From positions 4,699,330-4,763,329 of the forward strand of contig OY979728.1 of the NCBI GenBank assembly GCA_963855995.1: a stretch of 64,000 nt of DNA. Direction: 5' to 3'. Shown one piece after another: positions 36,901-44,373 of this stretch. Both the position numbers and the translations under genes were made by a program. This DNA comes from Muricea muricata (taxonomy: Eukaryota > Cnidaria > Anthozoa > Malacalcyonacea > Plexauridae). How positions within the stretch are numbered: the stretch's first letter is position 1; every line of letters begins with the position of its first letter. The notes beneath the pieces were generated by a model. That model was given only the letters and a program-made list of their open reading frames with translations, ran no database searches and had not been told where the DNA came from.

Positions 36901-39347
36901 GATCAGGTGCTCCCCACGTGTCATAAATGGCATTTTCATCACATTTCTCTGGTTTCATCATCCTGTCCAAAACATTTTGAGCCGACTCAACGATACGTCG
37001 ATCACTAAACTCTGCGATAAGGTACTGTGTAAACGTCCTCAGCTGAGCATAAGTCGTTAAGTTGTTCAAGGAGTCCGATAGGGGCGGCTTCATCACACAT
37101 TTGTCTTGGAGGAAAATCCGAGCTAAGCACACTGCAATGACGTGGAAACACCAGCTGCCACTGTTTTCACAAGGACAGTGTGTCTCCGTAATCTTTCCAC
37201 GATCAAACTTAACATTCACATATAAGTAAGGTGGCTTTTTCCCTGGTGGGCCACCATACCACACTTCACGATAACCCCGACATTCTACATTTGCACTCAG
37301 GTGAAAACCTACAAAACAAGATTAATACAGAAGTATTGAACCACTCAGTGCATAGACAATCAAACAAATGGGCTGGAATGTTTCAGTTTTGAACCTCATA
37401 ACCATAGGCGGCCCAATTCAGTGTGTAGTTTCATATAGAGATCAGTGCACGCATAAACACACTTCGTACCTTCTTAAATATAACTGTATTTAATATTAAA
37501 TATAATTATATTTAAGAACCTACGAAGTGTGTTTATGTGCACACTGATCTCTATATGAAACTACACACTGAATTGGGCTGCCTATGTCATAACTTCACTT
37601 TAAATATACAGTATTTCAGAATTTTGTATTACATATTTTAAAAAAGAACAGCAATGTCTATATGGAATTATTGACTTCTTTTAGGTCAAAAACTTCTCTT
37701 GTGTGTAATAAAGCTAAGCACCAATGCTGAATGCTTGCTGTCTTTTTCAGTGCCATTTTAGTACAACTGTTCAGCTAAAATGTCTCTAAAATGCTGCGAA
37801 ATAACTTAGGAATTACGATTGAAAATATAATCTTAGTTGCCATGGGCTGGTGTTGTTTAAAAGAAGCCAGTTAGCTTAACCCTGGGTAACACAAACAAGA
37901 ACTTCCCAGCAGCTTGTTTAGTATAAACTTGGAGACATTTCTTTAGAAATCTTTTTGGATCAGTTATAGTTTTGGGTACTGTGGTTTTGATCAAAACAGA
38001 CACGTAGAAATACAGAAACAATAACAGTTGGTTAAACCATAGACAATCTAAGGAATGGACTGGAAACGCAAGCTAAAGTTTACGCGACATCCGTGATACG
38101 CTTTACTTTGGAACCCTGTAACTTCACTTTAAATACATTTCAGGACTTCGTATTTACATATTTTAAACAAGAACAGAAATGTGAAAGCAACTATCGACTT
38201 TTAAAACTTTTCAGAGAGATAAACAAGGCGGAAAATCACCATTTAATGTTTCCGTAAACCTTTTTCAACAACAACAATGGCGACATTTCTGCAGTCAAAA
38301 AGAATGCAAACATTCAGCGTTGGGTTTTAGCTTTGTTATATCCATAAAGAATTTTAAAAGTCGATAGTTCCATAGAGATTGCCGTTCTTGTTTAAAATAT
38401 GTAAATAGAAAGTCCTGAAGTATATTTAAAGTGAAGTTACAGGGTTCCAAAGTATAGCATATCAGGCCGTATCACGGATGTCGCGTCAGCAACATTGACA
38501 CTTTAGCTTGCGTTTCCAGTCCATTCTTTTGATTGTCTATGATTAAACTAAACCAGGTTTAGTGCTTAGACGACCGGCCTCAGCTGCTAAAATAAGTCAA
38601 TATATGTTGTAATATAGCAGTTGTAAATTCTGAATGCTGATTGGTTAAGAGCCGTATTAACATAACTTGATGTAAATATGGAAAATTTCCTGTTGCTTAT
38701 TTTTATATTTGTTCTGCTATATTATGAAAGAAAATTAGAACATTTTTCCGTATTGATATACAGTTATATCGACATTCGCGGAAATTGGCAATCATGTTTC
38801 CGCACAACAGTTCATCAACATAAAAAGGGTTTTATGCTTCTTAAATAAAGCTTCATTTTATCATTTATTAACACTTACCAATTTGTGTCAAATCTTTAAC
38901 AGATTTCACAATGTTAATTGCCTTATCAAACTCAGAGGACGAGCCATTATTGAGCGCGCAATATCGTTTAATTTTCTCCATGTTCTGAGGAAATGAGTAG
39001 CTGATGATCTTAAGCTGAACATTCTCAGGTATCGGCGGGTTTCGATCTTCGATGTACGCAAACGCATAGTTCAGAGCAATCTTGCTAGCACAAATGTCAA
39101 GGAGTGGCAGTGGATTTCTGGGCGTACTGTCAGGATTAGGAATGTTCAGCTCTTTGTATATAGTAAGACGTTCATTCGGTTCCGGCTTGCGGTAAGGTTC
39201 ATAATCCATGTCACTGCCCACCATGCCGCACATTGCGTAGTCATCGAGGTCAATGTCGTCGTCATCATAGTCATCGTACCAGTCGTGATCGCTGTCTGTG
39301 TAATAATAGTCATGCTCAAGGAAGTAGTCATCATCATCTGATATCAT
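18950..39347 (-). CDS. ZSWIM8: ZSWIM8-like SWIM-domain protein (Cul2-type E3 receptor), 16 coding exons, 1506 aa
   Basis: Coding exons (5' to 3'): 39347-38879, 37308-36886, 35787-35596, 34699-34417, 32826-32705, 32586-32222, 28947-28821, 27483-27194, 26174-25255, 23952-23808, 22929-22829, 22485-22287, 21554-21299, 20640-20534, 19906-19779 and 19343-18950. All have GT/AG borders, every phase matches, and the total is 4521 nt. Family features are an acidic N-terminus, a BC-box (PLLDICASKI, residues 81-90), a Cul2-box (IPENVQLKI, 106-114), the IGFHLSANV segment, a SWIM finger with C200, C202, C209 and H211, and GAPDPTAG after it. The CxCx6CxH spacing fits ZSWIM8 better than ZSWIM4/5/6. ZSWIM8/EBAX is known to recruit Cul2 to degrade clients including Argonaute in target-directed microRNA decay; that role here is inferred. 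Human ZSWIM8 is about 1840 aa, so this is a shorter, diverged member or paralogue. Confidence 0.85.
20229..20480. repeat. MITE family B, copy 1
   Basis: It begins 'aacaattattgaatgaggtc' and runs to the block 'ccccaaatttgggcaactac' near 20445. Copies with the same ends occur at about 42245-42556 (opposite orientation, more complete) and 57947-58055 (short). An internal 'tatacgacgaaatgagtcat' is duplicated in this copy. It lies in a ZSWIM8-like intron. Confidence 0.75.
23510..23690. repeat. Foldback MITE with nested 'caacattgttgg' palindromes
   Basis: Outer ends 'ttcaaacgaagccaa' and 'ttggcttcgtttgaa' are reverse complements. The interior repeats 'ccaacaatgttg' and its complement several times. 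It lies in a ZSWIM8-like intron, just after the exon at 23808-23952 in gene order. Confidence 0.8.
24290..24625 (-). repeat. tRNA-derived SINE plus partial second copy
   Basis: On the minus strand a tRNA-like head shows an A-box-like 'tagctcagtaag' and a B-box-like 'ggtttgattcc' (about 24540-24605). It is followed by a tail containing 'agcttggctggtgtgga' and 'gtaacaccacaa'. A second, head-less tail copy lies at 24290-24390. No intact tRNA cloverleaf remains, so I do not call a tRNA gene. Confidence 0.65.
24925..25020. repeat. Inverted repeat
   Basis: 'acatggctttgcggttgctt' and its near complement at about 24992-25011 flank 'agtgattaaaatgtccctct' and its partner, giving a hairpin of about 40-bp arms. 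It lies in an intron. Confidence 0.75.
25105..25220 (+). repeat. tRNA-derived SINE head
   Basis: Plus-strand copy of the same SINE as at 24290-24625. It has a B-box 'ggttcgattcc', is preceded by 'gcattaggctagcattccaa', and is followed by 'accgtggtcaggcata'. The A-box is degraded ('acttagcagagc'). Confidence 0.65.
25255..26174 (-). CDS. ZSWIM8: Largest ZSWIM8-like exon, helical repeat region
   Basis: This 920-nt exon encodes about 306 residues, mainly helical and Leu/Ala-rich (for example the segments around LFHHSYTDGARQ and TAITLACRAFAVRNFK). A low-complexity Lys/Ala/Ser linker lies in the middle (EKKATLRAASKKSSQNADN). It matches the helical C-terminal body expected in the ZSWIM8 family. The entry border is '...tttcaag|CTGGAG' and the exit border is TTTAAA|gtaagt. 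Confidence 0.85.
26318..26739. repeat. Foldback repeat family A, copy 2
   Basis: Arms contain 'ctctttctcgctgtggtaaa' and complementary 'tagaaagaggatgc' text, with inner 'gcgtaatacaaatatacgca'. It is interrupted by a C11 tract at 26537-26547. It lies in the ZSWIM8-like intron just 5' (higher coordinates) of the exon at 25255-26174. Confidence 0.7.
27639..27964. repeat. Foldback repeat family A, copy 3
   Basis: Ends 'aatggaccattcccc' and 'gggaatggtccatt' are inverted. The interior has 'gcgtaatacaaaagtataca' and 'gaaagagtatcctaaattt', related to the other copies. It lies in a ZSWIM8-like intron. Confidence 0.75.
28162..28512. repeat. 30-bp minisatellite, about 12 units
   Basis: The unit is 'tgtgtgctttatctgtaaat' followed by 'ccttaaatag' or 'cctttaatag', repeated head to tail without spacers. 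Because 30 is a multiple of three, frames are open on both strands (CFICKSLNSV on plus, KHTLLKDLQI on minus). It sits in the ZSWIM8-like intron between exons 28821-28947 and 27194-27483, so it is treated as non-coding. Confidence 0.95.
29983..30399. repeat. Foldback repeat family A, copy 4 (most complete)
   Basis: Nearly perfect 200-bp arms. The ends are 'aatggacaatttgcatgtta' and 'taacatgcaaatcgtctatt', and the centre lies around 30190. No coding capacity, so it is a MITE. It lies in the large ZSWIM8-like intron between exons 32222-32586 and 28821-28947. Confidence 0.9.
30967..31695. repeat. Foldback element with terminal inverted arms
   Basis: The left arm (about 30967-31085, with 'acttgcccaataccgagaaa') is the inverse of the right arm (about 31576-31695, with 'tttctcggtattgggtacat'). 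Between them lie smaller palindromes, such as 'gacttttaaacag' near 31132 and its complement near 31206. A C11 tract (30944-30954) adjoins the left end. Confidence 0.7.
33690..33905. repeat. Inverted repeat with two hammerhead-like cores
   Basis: The two arms (33690-33760 and 33835-33905) are inverse copies. Each carries 'cttaagacat' or 'gatgtctcaag' next to 'agacgaaac'. On the minus strand of the left arm CTGAGGA, a 5-bp stem (GTCTT/AAGAC) and GAAAC follow in order (33737 to 33709). The right arm has TTGAAGA in place of CTGANGA. It lies in an intron of the ZSWIM8-like gene. Confidence 0.6.
36886..37308 (-). CDS. ZSWIM8: ZSWIM8-like exon encoding the SWIM zinc finger
   Basis: This exon joins in phase to give IGFHLSANVECRG, then VKFDRGKITETHCPCENSGS and the rest of the CxCx6CxH SWIM finger, then a helical stretch (LRTFTQYLIAEF) and GAPDPTAGPG. 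SWIM fingers bind zinc and mediate protein or nucleic-acid contacts. All four ligands are present. Confidence 0.9.
37404..37585. repeat. Near-perfect inverted repeat, arms about 85 bp
   Basis: 'aggcggcccaattcagtgtg' to 'cacttcgtaccttcttaaat' is mirrored by its complement around an AT-rich centre near 37495. It lies in a ZSWIM8-like intron just upstream (in gene order) of the SWIM exon and is MITE-like. Confidence 0.9.
38036..38548. repeat. Inverted repeat, arms about 170 bp
   Basis: 'atggactggaaacgcaagct' near 38056 is inverted near 38507-38526. Longer shared blocks include 'gaaccctgtaacttcacttt' and 'aaaagtcgatagtt'. It lies in the first recognised ZSWIM8-like intron. Confidence 0.85.
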
Positions 39348-39349
39348 CT
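38879..39349 (-). CDS. ZSWIM8: First recognised ZSWIM8-like coding exon: acidic N-terminus, BC-box and Cul2-box
   Basis: The ATG at 39347 follows an acceptor-like 'tatttttag|ag', so a 5' UTR exon or a further upstream coding exon is likely. Residues 4-36 are dominated by Asp and Tyr. PLLDICASKI fits the elongin BC-box pattern (Leu, then Cys, then an aliphatic residue). IPENVQLKI fits the Cul2-box pattern (hydrophobic-Pro-x-x-hydrophobic-x-x-x-hydrophobic). They are 15 residues apart. The exon ends AATTG|gtaagtg in phase 1. Confidence 0.85.
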
Positions 39350-40128
39350 CTAAAAATAGAAAAATGTCTGATAAATTTGCACTGTTCTAAATAATCAATA
39401 CAAAAGCAGAAGCGTAGCCAGCCAGACAATTTTGTCCCGCTGCAAATACTTTTGTGTTCATTGACTGTGAAAACAACAATATCTAAAGAAATGAATTATG
39501 TTTGTAATTTACATAACGAAACTAAATTTTTGGGGTGGCTACGCCACTGTAATAAGTTGCTCACTACATGTTGAGTAATTTTCATGGCAGTTTATTACTT
39601 GTACTGCAAAAGTTATTGGTAATGTAATTGATTGTTACCATTCCAAAATTTACAGGATGCCGATTGGTTTAAATGCTTGAAATTATTCCACAAAACAAAA
39701 AACATATAAAGGGGAAGATATTTTAGCACAGAGAACTGATCCTGAGGAACTCAAGCAAACAAAAGCAGAAGTTCCAAATTTTGGTTTACGGAGAAAATAT
39801 GTTGAAAAATCACTTCAAAAGCTTTTCAAACTGCATAAATTTTTCATGCAATAATACACAAATAACCAACCATGCACTGTTTCCTATCGTTGTGAGCAGA
39901 ACCAATGCACAGAATGGTTTGTATATACACTATCTTTAATTTTACAACAACTTCATGCTGTCATTGGTGCAGTTACTATAACTTCCAATACACTTTATTT
40001 GTCTTGCTACATACAGATTAAAATATAATTTTGTGGGAACACCACATAAATTTATTATCATTATTATATAAATAAGTTTATTATAATTATTATAATAAAA
40101 AAGTTGTTTATTATTATTATTATTAGCA

Positions 40129-40160
40129 CTGACGAAGATCCTAGCTTACGGATTGAAAGC
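40129..40160 (+). other. Hammerhead-like core next to a dispersed repeat
   Basis: CTGACGA is followed by a possible stem II (GATCC, loop, GGATT with one G-T pair) and then GAAAGC, the order of a hammerhead ribozyme core. The flanking 'gtggtgtttccacaaaatta' also flanks repeats at 9100, 53985 and 56905. Stem III was not identified. Confidence 0.3.
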
Positions 40161-41529
40161 TCTGCGATAATAAACTTACGTGGTGTTTCCACAAAATTAT
40201 ATTTAAATTTGATATTCACCATGCAAACATACAAGGAACTTATTACATCCAGATTATAACTGCTTTCTCAATTTACCTAACTAGTAAAATAGACTTTACA
40301 CTGGTTTTCTGGCTAACACTTTGCAACGGTCATCAGTCGATTACAAAAGCTTGTGGGCCTAAATATTGTCATCACAACCACTCTTTGACAATGGCTTATA
40401 AATATAGGGCAATCTTTTAGAGCAGAAAAAATTAAAAATTTACAAAATAAGACAGGGCGTAGTACCAGTTTAATGATGGGCAGTTGAATGAACTTAACAA
40501 GCAATAGAACAGTTTTGCTGCAACAAAAAAATTATTGCTGTGTAATATTGCCTTTATTTTTCCTCATGAATGAGTTTCCCATATTAATGAGTTTTTGAGC
40601 TAAAAATAAGACTGAAAAACAAGAAATCAATTTCATTCCTTACTATTGTGTTTTAATTCTCTCGTTTTGCTTTCATGCTACATCTCCTTGCTATCTAACT
40701 TTTCCCGCCCTTTCATGCATAAATTATAAATAACATGGCATAAATTATAAGCCCAACATAATTCATAACACAACACTTACTTGTGTTCACGAAATAGTCA
40801 CGGACTGTAATCAGCAATTATTATCATGCAATTAAAAAAAATTCTTGCACCCGGCATCCAGTCAAGTCAAACCATGAAACTACATTATTTCTCCCCTCCC
40901 CCTCCCTACTGTTTGCTACTGTTTCTTATTAAATTTAATTTGAATTCTCACTTTCTCCTTCAATATTGCACGTCAGCAACTTTACCAACGTTTCTAATTC
41001 TGGACAACCATTACCTAACGAATGGAAAATTTCTACAATATAGACCACATTTTTGACTTAAGTTTTTTACTTTTCAGTAAAATTACATAGTTTGATTGTG
41101 AAATATTAGCCTAGGAAAAAATTTTGTTATATTTGTAATACATGCGGACTTATAAACCTGTGGAGCACATTTGAACACAAATTTAGCGAGAAAATAGTCG
41201 GGTTTTTACTAATACAAACATATATGTGTTTTACTGTATATTTTCCATATTTCAAAAGATGCAATTAGACATGATATCCATGATAGGGCATGTCGGGGCA
41301 CATTGCTTAACAGGACGAAAAGATGCAGCAAGCGGAATGACTGTTTGGCAAGCCCAGTTAGTACCAGAACTCTCTTTCTCCATCAAATAAAATTGTCTGT
41401 TGTTAAGCATTGGAAAATAACAAAGCATATATCACTGCATCTGGTAAATAGCCTGTTAGACAGCAATCTTTGCTTTTTCAAACCTGTGGAAGGGAGGTCA
41501 TTCAGAAGCTTTTAAATACTTTAAAATAC

Positions 41530-41625
41530 CTTTCTGGGCACGAGAAATGACAGCCCCTGTATCAAGGCAAATTGGGCATGAGTTGACGCAACCACAGAAC
41601 GAAAGAAGCGATTTGCCAACGTACC
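41530..41625 (-). other. Candidate extra 5' coding exon of the ZSWIM8-like gene
   Basis: A 96-nt block has a good acceptor ('ttcgtag|GG') and donor (CAGAAAG|gtattt). In the one frame that splices in phase to the first recognised exon, it encodes a Cys-rich segment with CGCVNSCPICLDTGA. If used, translation would start further upstream. No partner exon with a start codon was found, so this may be coincidence. Confidence 0.3.
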
Positions 41626-42244
41626 CTACGAAGTAAATCTACATTTTGATATTTTCTTAGAAAACATAAAATATTAGCATGACTTGGCAAAATATCACAT
41701 CTCCCGGGCTATTTAGCAAATATTTGAAACGTTTAGCTTGCCCAAAAGAAACGAAAACATGTATAATAGTCGATAATAATCGATAGAACGAAACACGAGG
41801 TAGGCAATAAAATACCGATTGGGAAGTAATTTAGTGGCAAATGGTTCATTGTTTATCGGACATTTCTGCTGTCGTAAATTGCGAAAATACGACACGAGTT
41901 CAACACACAAGTACAGAACACATCAAACAAACAAAACCAACTGAGAAACGTCGAATGTAAAGGATTAAGAGCCAAGCATACCTGTATTTTTTCGATGTAT
42001 CTTCCTTTCCTGATTCACGACAAAAGCGAAACCATGGATCTCTCATATTACATGTTAACATTCCCAGACTATCATAATTTATTATTCTCAGGAATAAATT
42101 ATAGACCCATCCAGGTCATTGGAGATCAGTGTTTACAGAAATATACACTGGAACTATATATAGAAGAACACAGAGACCATTGATAGAAAACCTATATTAT
42201 CATTTATTGCAAATATTTTAGGAGTTTTGATTGTTTAAAAGCTA

Positions 42245-42556
42245 AAGGTGAAATCGTCATATCCGCTTGGTAGTCGCCCAAATTTGGGGTAGAAAATAAA
42301 TATACGTCATTATGAGTCATGTCGTCGTATCGGAACAAGATATGACGTCACGCTATAATTTATGCGTCTTTTTGTGTCTTCTTATTTATAAAGCAAGCGT
42401 TTAAACTGACTTTAAAATATTTTCAAAAAATAGTAAAACAATTATTGAATTCAGTTCTAGCAGGATATGAGGAATTATTAAGGCCTCATAACACAAGCCT
42501 CTGCCTTAATAACCCTCATATCCTGCTCGACCTCATTCAATAATTGTTTATTATAC
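42245..42556. repeat. MITE family B, copy 2
   Basis: It contains 'ccgcttggtagtcgcccaaa', 'aagatatgacgtcacgc' and ends 'ctcattcaataattgttta', inverted relative to 20229-20480. Near its right end 'gcaggatatgaggaattatt' is itself followed by its inverse, making a small hairpin. Confidence 0.8.
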
Positions 42557-42559
42557 AAC

Positions 42560-42935
42560 CATACACAACTACACTGACCTGTACACAAATACACAGACCA
42601 ATACACAACTACACAGATCTATAAATAACAATACAGACCCATACACAACCACAACCTCGATCCTTTCCAGGGTCTTTCGAGGTTGTGCACAACCACACAA
42701 ACCCATACACAAATATATAAACCTATACGCCACTACTCAGCCCTATACACTACTACAGACCAGTACACCCGCACTACACAGATCTATGCACAAATACACA
42801 GTCCTTTAGACCACTACAAAAACATATGCACAACTATACAGACCTGTACACCACTACACTGACCTGTATAGACACAACTATACAGTCCTGTACACAACTA
42901 TACAGACCGATACGCATACACAGACATATCAACTA
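42560..42935. repeat. Degenerate 'tacacaactacacagacc' minisatellite
   Basis: About 16-18 imperfect units of roughly 20 bp built from 'cctatacacaactacacaga', without a stable open frame. It lies 350 bp before the telomere-type block. Confidence 0.85.
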
Positions 42936-43284
42936 GTATCAAAACTGTTGCAAGTCTTTGACGTCAACCGATATTCAAAAACTCCGTTTTAGCTACATGT
43001 AGTTAACTTATTAACGTTAAACCACTCTTCCAGTTTTCCCATTCATTACACGTAATATTCATAAATGTTACAAGCTAGCGCTAATCAAAGTTAACAGTTT
43101 GAAAACTTTTATTGGTATCATCGGAATATGCATTCTAGGTACACTTGATTCTTAACACAAAATGCTTTGAAAGGGACTAAAAGTCATTTCAAAACTTATT
43201 AACGTTCCTCGTTCTTTTTCCGCATCACGCCTCGCATCACTCCCGCATTCCGCACCGTCTCCTCCCGCTTCCCCTTCACCTCTA

Positions 43285-43617
43285 ACACTAGCCCTAACCC
43301 TAGCCCTAACCCTAGCCCTAACACTAGCCCTAACCCTAACCGTAACCCTAACCCTAGCCCTAACCCTAACCCTAACCCTAACCCTATCCCTAACCCTAAC
43401 CCTAACCCTAACCCTAACGCTAACCCTAACCCTAACCCTAACCCTAACCCTAACCCTAACCCTAACCCTAACCCTAACCCTAACCCTAACCCTAACCCTA
43501 ACCCTAACCCTAACCCTAACCCTAACCCTAACCCTAACCCTAACCCTAACCCTAACCCTAACCCTAACCCTAACCCTAACCCTAACCCTAACCCTAACCC
43601 TAACCCTAACCCTAACT
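43285..43617. repeat. Interstitial telomere-type repeat (CCCTAA)n
   Basis: About 55 hexamers. The left third has variants (CCCTAG, CCGTAA, ACACTAG, CCCTAT, CGCTAA) and the right two thirds (from about 43420) is almost perfect. CCCTAA/TTAGGG is the ancestral metazoan telomere repeat. Genes lie on both sides, so it is internal and not a chromosome end. Confidence 0.95.
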
Positions 43618-43685
43618 GACTTTTCTAACGCACAGGCGAGGATTCTTATTACGTATTAATAGTTTTATATCTCTTCTTTGACTTT

Positions 43686-44020
43686 TGATAGCGCATTTGG
43701 TAAGGAGGTAAGGATCCTGTCGACTGTCTTTTGCGGCAAATAAACCCTAGAGTTCGAGCCTCGTCTATGACGGCAATTTTTTATTTTTTTCTCCAAGAAT
43801 TTTTCCTTTATGTAACGTATTCACGTTCTTAAACATATTCACAAAAATGAAATTTGCCGTCTTAAATTTACAGTTCTTGTAATCCTACAGGATTTGTAGC
43901 CGCAATATGGTTACAACCAACCGAGTAATATTTAAATTATTTGCATTTAATTCGCGAGCTTAGATAGCGCAGTGGGTAAGCAGCCGGCCTAATGTTAGTT
44001 AGCTCTCTTTAAGTCCCGTC
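43686..44020 (+). repeat. Two tRNA-like repeat heads
   Basis: 43686-43775 shows 'gatagcgcatttggtaagg' (A-box-like) and 'gagttcgagcctcg' (B-box-like). 43960-44015 shows 'tagatagcgcagtgggtaag'. Each is followed by T-rich text. They look like decayed tRNA-derived SINEs, not functional tRNA genes. Confidence 0.5.
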
Positions 44021-44373
44021 TTCTCCTGATTTTCCTTAATTTTTTTCACAGTTTTTTTCCCTCAAGTTTTTTTTCTCCGAGATTTTTTCCCTTCTGTCAC
44101 GCAGTCCCTCGTTCTTAATTAAAAATATCAGAGCGATGGCATTATTACCTTGTTTTTTCCCCTCATATTTCTAAATGCCTTATTATCCCGTATGATATCG
44201 GATCACTGTATCGGATCAGTGTCGCCAAAAAGAATTTTGTTTTCACATAGTGGTAACATCGATTACACCATCAAAATGAAAATTTGTAAACAAAAAGTTG
44301 TGACCAAATAGTTGTAACATAAAATCCTGTAAACAGAACGATTTCCCTTTATAAGACTTCGAATTCTATTCAG

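Larger units (their letters stand above)
39350..44373. other. Intergenic region between divergent ZSWIM8-like and CCCH-CHY genes
   Basis: This 5-kb stretch separates two divergently oriented genes. It holds MITE copies (39408-39552, with TIR-like 'gcgtagccagcca' and a relative at 49284-49422; and 42245-42556), a degenerate minisatellite, interstitial telomere repeats and tRNA-like repeats. Upstream exons of both genes may be here. One candidate is listed at 41530-41625. Confidence 0.5.

Noticed and set aside
43264-43616. Chromosome end
   Set aside because: The telomere-type block has genes on both sides within the window, so it is interstitial.
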